NCBI GenBank assembly: GCA_910584845.1
Contig: CAJUDH010000001.1
Coordinates: 183,331 to 247,330, forward strand
Length of the DNA stretch: 64,000 bases
Direction of reading: 5' to 3'
From: an uncultured Lachnospiraceae bacterium
GTDB lineage: Bacteria > Bacillota > Clostridia > Lachnospirales > Lachnospiraceae
The notes beneath the pieces are model-generated. The model worked only from the letters and a program-made list of their open reading frames with translations. It was not told where the DNA came from and searched no databases. Within the stretch, counting starts at the first letter, position 1. Every line of letters starts with the position of its first letter. The position numbers and the translations under genes are program-made. Below, in pieces: positions 52,514 to 62,204 of this stretch.

Positions 52514-53101
52514 CTAGCCCTGGCTGGCCATTTCTTCATTGACCCAATCCTCACAGGAACGCATGGCTTCTATGGTTTTCGCAAACAGCTGGTCCAACTC
52601 CCAGCCCAGGCGTTCTGCCCCTTGGCGGATAACATCCCGGGAGCATCCAGCAGCAAACTTTTTATCCTTAAACTTCTTTTTTAGGCTGGACACTTCCATG
52701 TCCTTTGTGCTTTTGGACGGACGCATCCTGGCCGCCGCCCCGATAAGCCCCGTCAGCTCATCTGCCGCAAACAGCACCTTCTCCATAGGATGCGTTGGCT
52801 CCACATCACAGCAAAGCCCATATCCGTGGGAACACACCGAATGGATCATATCCTCGCCAACCTTGCCGCCCCGAAGGAGTTCCGGGGCTTTCTGGCAATG
52901 CTGATCCGGGTACTGTTCAAAGTCAATATCATGCAAAAGCCCGACAAGGCCCCAATAATCTTCTTCCTCGCCGTAGCCCTGGTCTTTGGCAAACCACCTC
53001 ATAACCCCTTCTACTGTCAGCCCGTGTAAAATATGAAACGGTTCCTTATTATACTGTTTCAAAAGCCTCAACGCCTCTTCCCTTGTAACCTGACTTTCCA
53101 T
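52514..53101 (-). CDS. HD-domain (HDIG-type) hydrolase-like protein
   Basis: A 195-residue protein with HILHGLTVEGVMRWFA and GLLHDIDFEQYP, the metal-binding His and His-Asp of the HD superfamily, and SHGYGLCCDVEPTHPMEKVLFAADELTGL, typical of the predicted HDIG hydrolases of Clostridia. The substrate is not known; candidates are phosphate esters of nucleotides. The start at 53101 is chosen for its spacing from AAGGAGG; 53104 is also possible. Confidence 0.85.
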   Translation of the reverse strand: MESQVTREEALRLLKQYNKEPFHILHGLTVEGVMRWFAKDQGYGEEEDYWGLVGLLHDIDFEQYPDQHCQKAPELLRGGKVGEDMIHSVCSHGYGLCCDVEPTHPMEKVLFAADELTGLIGAAARMRPSKSTKDMEVSSLKKKFKDKKFAAGCSRDVIRQGAERLGWELDQLFAKTIEAMRSCEDWVNEEMASQG

Positions 53102-53336
53102 CATCTGCCTCCTTGCCTTTTGGCCTGCGACCCAATCTACTGGTTTTCTATTGTACAACATTTCCCTTCGGATTACAAGCCGCCCCATAGAACTTCACGG
53201 TTAATACCCTTCCCCTTTTGGGTTGACGGCGAAAAGCAGTCCAGCCCATGGGCTTTTACCCCATGCCTTGCCCAAAACGGGTACCTTTGATAAAATTAGG
53301 GAAAAGAAAAAAATTCAATAAAACAGAAAAAAACAG

Positions 53337-53365
53337 TTGAAATTTTCAAACTTATATAGTATAAT
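53337..53365 (+). promoter_or_regulatory. Promoter of tRNA-Gly(CCC)
   Basis: TTGAAA (53337-53342), 17-base spacer, TATAAT (53360-53365), ten bases before the tRNA. Confidence 0.85.
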
Positions 53366-53375
53366 CTAGTGGTAC

Positions 53376-53446
<71 letters not shown>

Positions 53447-53459
53447 TTTTTGTTGCCGA

Positions 53460-53494
53460 CAACAAGGCCGCCTTATCATAAGGCGGCCTTGTTG
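53460..53494. terminator. Terminator-like perfect palindrome after tRNA-Gly
   Basis: CAACAAGGCCGCCTTAT and its exact complement separated by a single base: 17-base arms with one-base centre. A T tract (TTTTTTG) lies just before it after the tRNA. Confidence 0.7.
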
Positions 53495-53957
53495 TTATAT
53501 TTATGCCGTTTCTGCATATATACCCAAAACCGACCCAAAAACTTCTGCCGGAGGGAATGCCGTCCACATAGCCGTCAACTGCCCCGCAGCCCCTCATCCC
53601 TGTCAACAGAAGAAGGGGCACGGCTTGCCTTGCCACAGTAAGCGCCACACTTGCGCCCCTTTTCCCGGAACCTGCAAAACGGCGCCCACAATCAGGCTAT
53701 CATTACCAAGCAGCATGGAAATAGCCAGGATACATAGCGCTGTGCAGCCAACAGCCAGCATGTTTTCGGATGCGTTGAATATCCGCAGTATCGGATCCGG
53801 AAAAACTCCAGGATCCGTACAGCAAAAGCCTTGAAAACAGCAGGATCAACCATAGCCCAACGAAATGCCCGCTTTTCCTGCTGTGGCTTATTAGCCCCCT
53901 AATTGCAGGCCACAGGTTATCCGGATCGGGATGGACTCAATAATTGAAAACAGCTAT

Positions 53958-53981
53958 AAAGCCCGGCATACGCCAGGCTTT
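53958..53981 (-). terminator. Terminator of the tRNA-Phe / tRNA-Gly unit
   Basis: Ten-base stem AAAGCCTGGC / GCCGGGCTTT around GTAT on the minus strand, directly after tRNA-Gly(GCC). Confidence 0.75.
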
Positions 53982-53986
53982 TTAAG

Positions 53987-54059
53987 AGCGACAGACGGGA
54001 CTCGAACCCGCGACCCCGACCTTGGCAAGGTCGTACTCCACCAACTGAGCCACTGTCGC
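53987..54059 (-). tRNA. tRNA-Gly, anticodon GCC
   Basis: Minus strand: acceptor GCGACAG/CTGTCGC, anticodon stem CGACC/GGTCG with loop TTGCCAA (anticodon GCC), T arm GCGGG/CCCGT with TTCGAGT. CCA not encoded. Reads GGC/GGU, so complements the CCC isoacceptor nearby. Confidence 0.96.
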
Positions 54060-54147
54060 ATATAAATCCATATAATTCTTAATAACGTAGTCTATTCTAC
54101 CATATGGAAAAAGAAAAATCAAGCCCCTTTTTCTTTTTTCGCAAAAA

Positions 54148-54220
<73 letters not shown>

Positions 54221-54238
54221 AATCGCCTATCCTCTCCC

Positions 54239-54267
54239 ATTCTATCACATCATACAAAATTTGTCAA
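54239..54267 (-). promoter_or_regulatory. Promoter of the tRNA-Phe / tRNA-Gly unit
   Basis: Minus strand TTGACA (54262-54267), 17-base spacer, TAGAAT (54239-54244). It begins three bases after the amylase stop codon. Confidence 0.8.
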
Positions 54268-54270
54268 AAG

Positions 54271-56337
54271 TTATTCTCCGATCGAAAGCAGAGCCCCCCC
54301 GTGCCCCGGCAAATCCAGCACTGCCACTCCGCCTTTCACCGGGTATTTGGCGGCCCCCGCATTGTAGCCATCTTCATGGGACAACATTAGCCGCCGCATG
54401 ACCTGGCCGTCCACAACCCCCAATTCCCACACCGGAACTTCCACCACACGCCCTTCCACCTGATTATTAATCACCACGGCACAGCGGTTGGCGCCATGCA
54501 TCCTGCCATAGGCGATCAGCTGATGGCCTGCCAAAAGCTGCTTTAACGAGCCCCGGCGCAAAGCAGGTAGATGTTTGTGCAAGGAAATCATATAACGGTA
54601 AAACTCAATCATCTCGTAATTCTCACTGCCCCAAGGATAGGTCCGGCGGTTATCTGGATCTGTCCAGCCACATACCCCGGCCTCGTCGCCATAATATAAG
54701 GTGGGTGCGCCCGGCCAGGTCATCTGGATCATGATTGCCTCCCGCATTACACCATAATTAATGCCTTTGCCTGCCGCTTCCGGCCCTTTGCTGGCAATCC
54801 GCCCCACGGTGCGGTTGGTACGGGTCAGGAACCGGCTATGGTCATGGTTGGACAACTGGTTCATGGCTACCATCAGGGAAGTTGCCTGCATCCGGCTCAT
54901 ATGGTAAAACATGGAATGAAAAAAGCTTCTCCCATTGCCATATAAAGTTTCGTTATATTCGTCACTGTGCTTCTCCAGGCCGGTCAAAAACCAGGACACC
55001 GGCTCCATAAAAGCGTCATAGTTCATTACCGTATCCCACTGGTCCCCCTTTAGCCAGCTGGAAGGGTCCCCGTAATGCTCGGCCATAATAATAGCCTCAG
55101 GGTTAGCCCTTTTCACATGGCGGCGGAAATCCTGCCAAAACCGGTGGTTGAACTCACTGCTATACCCCAGGTCCGCCGCCACATCCAGCCTCCAGCCGTC
55201 TACGCAATAAGGCGCCGACACCCATTTGCACGCAATGTCCATAATATATTGGTACAGCTTTGGGGACTGCTCATAATTTAATTTGGGCAGTGTGTCATGG
55301 CCCCACCAGCCAATATAATCCCCATTATCCGGCCATGTACCTTCCTGGCCAAATTTGAAAAAGCTGGCATAAGGGCTGTCGGCCGAAAGGTAAGCCCCTG
55401 GTTCATAGTTTTCCTGGGCGCTATTGCAGTAAATCTTTTCCCGGTCCAGCCATTTATTAAAGGAACCACAATGATTAAACACGCCGTCTATAATAACTTT
55501 CATGCCCCGGCTGTGGACTTCTTCCATGAAGCGGGCAAAAAAAGCATCGCTGGCCTCCAGGTTTTCTAAAGAGGCGCTCCGGATCTGGTAACAAGTCGCC
55601 CCTTTATTATCCGTGGCGTCCTCTTTTACCAGCGCCCCCCCATCCTTGACAATCACTCCGAAATGAGGGTCGATATGGTCATAATCCTGGGTATCATATT
55701 TATGGTTGGAAGGGGATACAAACAACGGGTTAAAATAAATCACCTCCACCCCCAAATCCTGCAGGTAGTCCAGTTTATCCCATACCCCTTGCAAATCCCC
55801 GCCGTAAAAACGGCCCACATCCATGGCAGACGGGGGTTCCCCCCAATCCTCAACCCGGCGGACCGGCTGGCCTAAATATACATATTCATAAGACTTCACG
55901 TCATTAGCCTGGTCTCCCCGGCAAAAACGGTCTACAAAAATTTGGTACATCACCCCGCCCTTCGCCCATCCTGGCGTATGAAACCCCGGGGTAATGCAAA
56001 AAGCATAATTGGGGTCTTTCTTTGCAGCAACACCTAGCCGGGTATAGTAACACTCCTCTTCCCCCAATACCACTTTAAAGTAGTAGCTCCTGGTTTCTTT
56101 TCCCATAACCACTACATACTCATAGTAATCAAACAGGCTATCGGAAAAAGCCTTCATCATCCTGGCTTCTAAATTTTTGTTTTCTTCTATATAAAAAACG
56201 GCTTCCGCACCGCCCTTCGCCGTACGGAAGCATACCACTACGCGGTCACCCTCATCTGCCTCCTCCGGCCTGCGGTAATCTGACGTTTCACTGGTAAACA
56301 AAGCCTGCTGATTTAGTTTTGCATGATGTCCTTCCAT
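54271..56337 (-). CDS. GH13 alpha-amylase / neopullulanase-type glycoside hydrolase
   Basis: A 688-residue enzyme. The N-terminal 125 residues are a beta-rich CBM34-like module (AVFYIEENKNLEARM, YYFKVVLGEEECYY). The catalytic barrel shows DGVFNH, the nucleophile in GWRLDVAADLGY, the acid/base in IIMAEHYGD and the third aspartate in QLSNHDHSRF. GGDLQGVWDKLDYLQDLGVEVIYFNP is typical of neopullulanase/cyclomaltodextrinase. No signal peptide, so probably cytoplasmic breakdown of maltodextrins. ATG 56337 is chosen because the predicted transcription start lies close to the upstream candidate at 56388; the ribosome site (GAGAGGG) is rather distant. Confidence 0.9.
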   Translation of the reverse strand: MEGHHAKLNQQALFTSETSDYRRPEEADEGDRVVVCFRTAKGGAEAVFYIEENKNLEARMMKAFSDSLFDYYEYVVVMGKETRSYYFKVVLGEEECYYTRLGVAAKKDPNYAFCITPGFHTPGWAKGGVMYQIFVDRFCRGDQANDVKSYEYVYLGQPVRRVEDWGEPPSAMDVGRFYGGDLQGVWDKLDYLQDLGVEVIYFNPLFVSPSNHKYDTQDYDHIDPHFGVIVKDGGALVKEDATDNKGATCYQIRSASLENLEASDAFFARFMEEVHSRGMKVIIDGVFNHCGSFNKWLDREKIYCNSAQENYEPGAYLSADSPYASFFKFGQEGTWPDNGDYIGWWGHDTLPKLNYEQSPKLYQYIMDIACKWVSAPYCVDGWRLDVAADLGYSSEFNHRFWQDFRRHVKRANPEAIIMAEHYGDPSSWLKGDQWDTVMNYDAFMEPVSWFLTGLEKHSDEYNETLYGNGRSFFHSMFYHMSRMQATSLMVAMNQLSNHDHSRFLTRTNRTVGRIASKGPEAAGKGINYGVMREAIMIQMTWPGAPTLYYGDEAGVCGWTDPDNRRTYPWGSENYEMIEFYRYMISLHKHLPALRRGSLKQLLAGHQLIAYGRMHGANRCAVVINNQVEGRVVEVPVWELGVVDGQVMRRLMLSHEDGYNAGAAKYPVKGGVAVLDLPGHGGALLSIGE

Positions 56338-56398
56338 AACTTCATTCTGCCCTCTCGTTTGTCGTTCGTTGGTAAATGGATGTTTCATCCATCCTTAT

Positions 56399-56427
56399 AT
56401 TCTATCCGATTCTTTGCCAACTTACAA
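56399..56427 (-). promoter_or_regulatory. Promoter of the GH13 amylase gene
   Basis: Minus strand TTGTAA (56422-56427), 17-base spacer, TAGAAT (56399-56404). Confidence 0.6.
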
Positions 56428-56527
56428 CCTGTTTTTTTATATCAAAGCGGCAAAATACCAAATTTTAGCTAATTTTAACAAATGGCTTTCCGCCTGGAAG
56501 GAATCTGTTGCGCTTGCCTGCAAGCGA

Positions 56528-57994
56528 TTACTCCATCAACCCCTGGATAATTTGGGACGGTTTCTTATTCAGCACATCTGTATTATGGACAAAGATTACA
56601 TCCTGCACCTGGTTTTCCTTCACGAAATCCACCAGGTTATCCTGATAAGAGCGGTAATCAACCACATAAACCGTCTGGTAATGGTCTACCAGAAACGGCA
56701 CGAAAGCATTGCCAAAAGAATCTTTCACTACCACACAAGACGACCCGTCAGACACCTCGGGGTTATTGATCCAGGAAAACGGATTATCCCCTCCGATAAA
56801 GCAGCTGTATTTGGTGCCTGGCGCATAAGAACTCACATCGTTGACAATATTCCATTTGATTTCTTGGCCGTCTTTCTGTATGTAACGCATCAAATTGGTT
56901 CCACGGGGGACATAAGCCGTGACGGTGTCCGGATTGTTTTTCAACGCTTCCGCCTGATTGCTGAAGGAATAGAAGCTTCCTATAAACTGGTCAAATTCCA
57001 AGGTTTCGTAGTAATCTAGCCCATGGGGCTGAATCCCTTTCGCCTTGGCAAACTCCAGATACCCATAGTAAGCCCCCAATGCCGTCCAGTGATGATCCGT
57101 GTTATAGTAAATATATTCCGCATTGTGTTTTTTCAAAGTGTCAAAAACCGACACCTTTTTCACGTTATCGCCAATCTGGCTGTATACATAATCCAGCACT
57201 TTGTTCTGTGGGGAACTCCGCAAGGACTCCTGGATCTTTTCATCCAGGCACACGCTGACCGCCGTAGGCACAATTAAGTCATAGACCGTCGCCGTCCCCT
57301 GAAGCTTCTGTGCCATCTTATTTATGACAGAAGCATAGAGGTCGGATCCTTCCCGGTTAAAATAATAAAGTTCAAACCCTTTCCCTTCCGCGATATATAC
57401 GGTTCCTGCCACTTCTGGTTCCGTGTGGATCGTCGCATCTGCCAGCTGTTCTTCCTCTATTTGGGCAGCTTCCACTGCCTCTTCCACATCCCCGCCCACA
57501 GCTGCCGCCTCTTGGGAGCCTTCTCCCCCCCCCTTTTCCGCCTCCGTGCTTTCCGCCAATAAGGATTCCGTTGGGGGGTGTCCTATCGTTTCTTCGCTTT
57601 CTTCTTCGGTTGCCGCTATTGCTGCCGCCGGCCCTGGGCCTGCCTCCGGTATTTCGTCCCCCGCAAAAACCGCCCCGTAAATTTGCTGGCTTTTGATCCC
57701 GTACAGCTCTTTAACCTTAGAATTGGCCGAAAGAAGCCTTTCCCGGAAAGGGAACGTATCCGCGTACCATAAAGTAATCTGGTTGAAATATTCACCGCTA
57801 AAAAAACTTTCCCACTGAAACTCGGGGAATTTTTCCAGCTCCCTTTTTTCCACATCCGATACATGGGGCCTTAAAGGCATAACTAAACCTAAAATAAATA
57901 GAAACAGTAAACCTGTGCTAAACAAGCAGACGGTAATCATGTCCCGCCGCCTCATAACTTTACGTTTTTGTATATTTATGTGATGTTTTTTCAT
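56528..57994 (-). CDS. DHHW-family (AlgX/AlgJ-like) protein, partner of the acyltransferase
   Basis: A 488-residue protein with a cytoplasmic basic N-terminus, one membrane anchor (about 20-42) and an extracytoplasmic part. An acidic, Ala/Glu/Gly-rich linker (about 115-190) interrupts the SGNH-like fold. NTDHHWTALGAY near residue 305 is the DHHW signature, and CVVVKDSFGNAFVPFL carries the conserved Asp-Ser. These proteins work with MBOAT acyltransferases to O-acetylate exported polysaccharides. The gene follows the MBOAT gene by 16 bases. Confidence 0.87.
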   Translation of the reverse strand: MKKHHINIQKRKVMRRRDMITVCLFSTGLLFLFILGLVMPLRPHVSDVEKRELEKFPEFQWESFFSGEYFNQITLWYADTFPFRERLLSANSKVKELYGIKSQQIYGAVFAGDEIPEAGPGPAAAIAATEEESEETIGHPPTESLLAESTEAEKGGGEGSQEAAAVGGDVEEAVEAAQIEEEQLADATIHTEPEVAGTVYIAEGKGFELYYFNREGSDLYASVINKMAQKLQGTATVYDLIVPTAVSVCLDEKIQESLRSSPQNKVLDYVYSQIGDNVKKVSVFDTLKKHNAEYIYYNTDHHWTALGAYYGYLEFAKAKGIQPHGLDYYETLEFDQFIGSFYSFSNQAEALKNNPDTVTAYVPRGTNLMRYIQKDGQEIKWNIVNDVSSYAPGTKYSCFIGGDNPFSWINNPEVSDGSSCVVVKDSFGNAFVPFLVDHYQTVYVVDYRSYQDNLVDFVKENQVQDVIFVHNTDVLNKKPSQIIQGLME

Positions 57995-58010
57995 ATGTTT
58001 TCAACCATTT

Positions 58011-59444
58011 CTAAAACTGGAAATATAAAAACGGGTTATAGCTGTTCCCCACCAATGCCAGGACCGAAAGCAGCCACAAAAAAACCATCAGCGCCACTTG
58101 GCCCGCATACACAGGATAGGCCAAACGGCCATGGTTGGAATGCCACCGGAGCAACAGCTCTTTTCCGGCTTTAAACAGGGGTGTACAAGCCAGGACAGCA
58201 AAAATCATAAAGAATAAATTGTTTTTTAAAAGGATCTCTGTCTGGATGTCCATAACCCCGTTTCCGTTCCCCCCGAACATCCCTTTCAAAATAACCGCAA
58301 TATTTGCCATGTTCTCGGAGCGGAACAGGATCCACCCAAAATAAACGACTGCCAAAACATAAATACGCCCAAAAAACCGCGGGATTTTCTCCAAAACCTT
58401 CCCCAAAAATACCCTTTCTGTCAAAAGGAACACAAAAAAGTACAGCCCCCATAAAACGTAATTCCAGCTCGCGCCATGCCAAAAACCAGTAAGCAGCCAG
58501 ACCAGGAAAAGGTTCCTCACATTTTTCAGTCTGCCACAGCGGCTTCCGCCCAAAGGTATGTACACATAATCCCGGAAAAAAGTGCTCAAGGTTATATGCC
58601 ATCTCCTCCAAAAGTCTTTCACCGACACCGCCATATACGGGTAATTAAAATTCTCTTCATAGTGAAGCCCGACCATCAGGCCCATGCCAATCGCCATATC
58701 GGAGTAGGCGGAAAAATCCAGGTAAATCTGAAGCATGTACATTAACATCCCGGCCCACAGCCCTACCGCCGGAACCCCTGCCAACTCATTCGCAGCCAAC
58801 GGAAGAAGGGCATCCGCAACCGTAGCGCAGCCATTGGCGAGGACCGCCTTTTTGGCCAGCCCCACAAAAAAACGGCGGACCCCCCTTCCGACCATCGGGA
58901 GCCTGACTGTCCGCCCTTCCAGCTCATTTGCCACATATTCATATCGGACAATAGGGCCGGCTATACATTGATGGAACAGCCCGGCATAAAGCAAAAGCAT
59001 CCAATACTTCCTCTGTGCTTCTACCTCCCCCCTATACACATCCGCTACATAAGAAAGGAGCTGAAATGTATAGAAAGAAATACCGATGGGAAGCACCAGC
59101 TGGGGCACAACAGGCGGAACGTGGAACACCGCTTGGATATTGTCAAGGAAAAAGGTCAGGTATTTGAAAACCCCTAAAACCCCCACAAGCCCGACACACC
59201 CTGCCACAAGCCACCGCCGTTTTCTTTTCCTGCTTTTATTCCGGCCGATCTTAAGGGCACAATACCACGCAATCCATACCATCCCCATAAGCAGCAACAG
59301 ATATTTGGGCCCTCCCCATGCATAAAATATCAGGGAAAAAAGAAGCATCTCTATATTTTTGGCCTTTGTTCCGGGCATTAAACAGTAAAAAAACAAATTC
59401 AACGGCAAAAAAAACAATAAAAAAAACAGGCTGGAAAATACCAC
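58011..59444 (-). CDS. MBOAT-family O-acyltransferase (AlgI/DltB-like)
   Basis: A 477-residue membrane enzyme with about ten membrane helices. The GTG start at 59444 (MVFSSLFFLLFFLPLN) gives the typical MBOAT N-terminus and the right spacing from GGGGG; the frame extends three codons further. Conserved FWRRWHITLSTFFRDYVYIPLGGSR and the active-site histidine in GFWHGASWNYVLWG are present. It probably passes acyl groups across the membrane to the DHHW protein encoded next. No dlt genes are nearby, so polysaccharide acetylation is more likely than teichoic-acid alanylation. Confidence 0.92.
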   Translation of the reverse strand: MVFSSLFFLLFFLPLNLFFYCLMPGTKAKNIEMLLFSLIFYAWGGPKYLLLLMGMVWIAWYCALKIGRNKSRKRKRRWLVAGCVGLVGVLGVFKYLTFFLDNIQAVFHVPPVVPQLVLPIGISFYTFQLLSYVADVYRGEVEAQRKYWMLLLYAGLFHQCIAGPIVRYEYVANELEGRTVRLPMVGRGVRRFFVGLAKKAVLANGCATVADALLPLAANELAGVPAVGLWAGMLMYMLQIYLDFSAYSDMAIGMGLMVGLHYEENFNYPYMAVSVKDFWRRWHITLSTFFRDYVYIPLGGSRCGRLKNVRNLFLVWLLTGFWHGASWNYVLWGLYFFVFLLTERVFLGKVLEKIPRFFGRIYVLAVVYFGWILFRSENMANIAVILKGMFGGNGNGVMDIQTEILLKNNLFFMIFAVLACTPLFKAGKELLLRWHSNHGRLAYPVYAGQVALMVFLWLLSVLALVGNSYNPFLYFQF

Positions 59445-59518
59445 GAAGCGCACCCCCTTATCTGTCCCCTACACGCAACCATTCCTTTTGTCTCATCAAG
59501 TTGCCTACATCGAATTTG

Positions 59519-59547
59519 AGTATATACTAAAACTTAAAAGAAAACAA
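59519..59547 (-). promoter_or_regulatory. Promoter of the MBOAT/DHHW pair
   Basis: Minus strand TTGTTT (59542-59547), 17-base spacer, TATACT (59519-59524). Confidence 0.6.
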
Positions 59548-59598
59548 GCCTTTTTTTATTCTATCTGGCAGCCCCGACCCAGACGGATTTTGGCAAAG

Positions 59599-59630
59599 TG
59601 AAAGAGCCGGCGGGGTAGCCGGCTCTTTCA
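59599..59630. terminator. Terminator downstream of ftsH
   Basis: Thirteen-base stem TGAAAGAGCCGGC / GCCGGCTCTTTCA around GGGGTA. The A/T-rich 59640-59805 interval between it and ftsH shows no gene. Confidence 0.7.
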
Positions 59631-59805
59631 GGAGAAGGTATTTCGTTTCTTATGGGATGTAGCAAAAACTATATAATGTATTGGGGGGGTTACGCTTATT
59701 ATAATATCATAAACATAAAAATAAGTGTGCACAAACATGCAACGGAATTATATTTTTTTTTATGCAATTTTACGAAGGGCACCGAGTCTTATCTCAGCCC
59801 TAAAG

Positions 59806-61617
59806 TCAAATGCCCTGGAACAATTCCTCAAATTCTTTCTGGCCGATTTTTTCCTTTTCTACCAGCAGCTCACAGCAGCGGTCCAAAACCGGGCGGTGCT
59901 GTAAGATAATGGCCTTGGCCTTCTCATAGCAATCATCTATTATCGCTTTTACCTCTGCATCAATAACCCCTGCTACGCCCTCGCTGTAACTCCTGGCGTG
60001 GGCCAGGTCCCGGCCGATAAACACCTGGTCTTCATCATTATCATAATCAATCATGCCCACCGTCTCCGACATGCCATATTTGGCCACCATGGCACGGGCC
60101 ATCTTAGTCGCATGTTTTATGTCCTGGGAAGCCCCGGTAGTTACATCTTCGAATATGATCTCTTCCGCGATACGCCCGCCCAGGGATACCATGATGTCCT
60201 GCAGCATTTTCCCTTTTGTATTGAACATCTCGTCCTCGGCCGGCAACGGCATCGTATACCCTGCGGCCCCGATGCCTGTAGGAATAATGGATACCGTATG
60301 CACCGGCCCTACGTCAGGCAGCACATGGAACAGGATCGCATGGCCCGCCTCATGGTATGCGGTAATCCGCTTTTCCTTTTCCGAGATCACCCGGCTCCTT
60401 TTTTCTGTTCCAATACCTACTTTTACAAAAGATTTGTCAATATCCGACTGCCGGATGTAAGAACGGTCTTCTTTTGCCGCACAAATAGCCGCCTCATTCA
60501 TCAAGTTCTCCAAATCCGCACCGGTAAAACCGGAAGTAGTGCGGGCCACCCGTTTTAAATCCACATCGTCTGCCAAAGGTTTATGGCGGGAATGGACATC
60601 CAGGATTTCCTCCCGGCCTTTCACATCCGGACGCCCCACCGCCACTTTACGGTCAAAACGGCCTGGCCTTAAAATAGCAGGGTCCAAAATGTCCACCCGG
60701 TTCGTGGCAGCTAAAACAATAATCCCCTCGTTGACCCCAAAGCCGTCCATCTCGACCAAAAGCTGGTTTAAGGTCTGCTCCCTTTCGTCATGGCCGCCCC
60801 CCATACCGGTACCCCGGCGGCGCGCCACCGCGTCGATCTCGTCGATAAAAACAATACAAGGGGCGTTTTTCTTGGCATCCTCAAACAAGTCCCTCACCCG
60901 GGAAGCGCCCACGCCCACGAACATCTCCACGAAATCCGATCCGGAAATGCTGAAAAACGGCACGCCTGCCTCACCGGCTACCGCCTTGGCCAACAAAGTT
61001 TTCCCCGTCCCCGGAGGGCCTACCAGAATGATGCCTTTGGGTATCCTAGCCCCCAGGCTGGTATATTTATGGGGAGACCGCAAAAAGTCCACCATCTCCT
61101 CCAGGTCTTCTTTCTCCTCCTGCAGGCCAGCTACGCTTTTGAACGTCACGTTGGTGCTACGGGTCATGCGGGCCCGGCTTTTACCGAAATTCATCATTTT
61201 ATTGTTGCCGCCGCCGGCCCCCGCACGCATGTTCATCATAAAAATCAGCACCAGAACCATACCGACGGAAACAACCACCGGCAAAATCACGCTAAGCCAG
61301 TAATTGCTTTGAGGCACATTATTCATCAAATAGTCTACATCCTGCTGTTCCAAAAGCTTTCTGGCTTCATTGACATCCGCCACATAAGTGGAATATTCCT
61401 GGCCGTCAATAATAAGGACCACTTCACCAGTAGGCGCCTGCTCATTTTGATTAATCACGGCATGGCTGATCTCAGCATATTCCAACGCCTGCAAAAAGGC
61501 CTGGTTGGTCATCCGTTGCTGCCCTCCGCCTTGCAAGGCCTGAAAAAACCAAAGCACGGCTACCAAGATCAATGCCAGCAACAAAATCCCGGTACCTCTA
61601 AAAGTCTGTTGTCTCAC
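59806..61617 (-). CDS. ftsH: ATP-dependent zinc metalloprotease FtsH
   Basis: A 603-residue membrane protease. Two membrane helices (about 10-28 and 108-130) flank a short outside domain; the AAA module has Walker A GPPGTGKT at 200-207, Walker B IVFIDEID and the second region of homology (ATNRVDILDPAILRPGRFDR); the zinc site is HEAGH at 422-426. The start is a GTG with AGGAGG nine bases upstream. The C-terminal tail is shorter than in E. coli. Order tilS-hpt-ftsH is the classical one. Confidence 0.97.
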   Translation of the reverse strand: MRQQTFRGTGILLLALILVAVLWFFQALQGGGQQRMTNQAFLQALEYAEISHAVINQNEQAPTGEVVLIIDGQEYSTYVADVNEARKLLEQQDVDYLMNNVPQSNYWLSVILPVVVSVGMVLVLIFMMNMRAGAGGGNNKMMNFGKSRARMTRSTNVTFKSVAGLQEEKEDLEEMVDFLRSPHKYTSLGARIPKGIILVGPPGTGKTLLAKAVAGEAGVPFFSISGSDFVEMFVGVGASRVRDLFEDAKKNAPCIVFIDEIDAVARRRGTGMGGGHDEREQTLNQLLVEMDGFGVNEGIIVLAATNRVDILDPAILRPGRFDRKVAVGRPDVKGREEILDVHSRHKPLADDVDLKRVARTTSGFTGADLENLMNEAAICAAKEDRSYIRQSDIDKSFVKVGIGTEKRSRVISEKEKRITAYHEAGHAILFHVLPDVGPVHTVSIIPTGIGAAGYTMPLPAEDEMFNTKGKMLQDIMVSLGGRIAEEIIFEDVTTGASQDIKHATKMARAMVAKYGMSETVGMIDYDNDEDQVFIGRDLAHARSYSEGVAGVIDAEVKAIIDDCYEKAKAIILQHRPVLDRCCELLVEKEKIGQKEFEELFQGI

Positions 61618-61679
61618 TTAAAAATGCCTCCTTACTAGCTGCTGTCCGGCCTTTCAAGCCCAGCAAAATTTACATACGC

Positions 61680-62204
61680 TTACAGTTCTATCACTCCGAT
61701 ATACGGCAGGTTCCGATACTTTTGGGCATAGTCCAATCCATACCCCACCACAAATTCGTCCGGGATGGAAAAACAAGTATAATCCACTTTCACCTGCTTT
61801 TTCACACGGCGCTCCGGCTTATCCAAAAGCGTACAAAGCCGTATCCCGGCCGGATGCCGCTGCTTTAACACTTCGATTAAATAAGCAAGGGTACGCCCGG
61901 AATCAATAATATCCTCTACGATCAGCACATTCCTGCCTTCCAATGGTTCATCCAAATCCTTGATAATACGGACCACCCCGCTGGATTTACTGTCGTCGCC
62001 GTAACTGGACACGGACATAAAATCCAGGCTAACCGGAACCGTCAGCCTTTTGGCCAGTTCACAGGCAAAAAAAACGCCCCCTTTTAATATGCAGATCAAA
62101 TGCAGGTCCTTCCCTTCATAGTCCCTGTTAATCTGGGCGGCAATCTCATTGATCTTGTGGTTTACCTCTTCTTCCGACAATAATACCCGAATATTATCTG
62201 CCAT
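61680..62204 (-). CDS. hpt: Hypoxanthine-guanine phosphoribosyltransferase
   Basis: A 174-residue purine salvage enzyme. The PRPP-binding motif VLIVEDIIDSGRTLAYL (about 93-109) and the flexible-loop SSYG (about 67-70) are intact. The start at 62204 has GGAGG eight bases upstream and overlaps the tilS end by 11 bases, so translation is coupled. In Bacillus HprT partners with TilS in activating ftsH; this is family knowledge. Confidence 0.95.
   Translation of the reverse strand: MADNIRVLLSEEEVNHKINEIAAQINRDYEGKDLHLICILKGGVFFACELAKRLTVPVSLDFMSVSSYGDDSKSSGVVRIIKDLDEPLEGRNVLIVEDIIDSGRTLAYLIEVLKQRHPAGIRLCTLLDKPERRVKKQVKVDYTCFSIPDEFVVGYGLDYAQKYRNLPYIGVIEL

Larger units (their letters stand above)
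53447..53986. other. Gene-free interval between tRNA genes
   Basis: 540 bases with a palindrome at its start and a tRNA terminator at its end. Short open frames occur on both strands but none has a ribosome site or recognisable product. On the minus strand a hydrophobic stretch (SENMLAVGCTALCILAISML, around 53690-53780) may be a scrap of a decayed membrane-protein gene. Confidence 0.5.
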
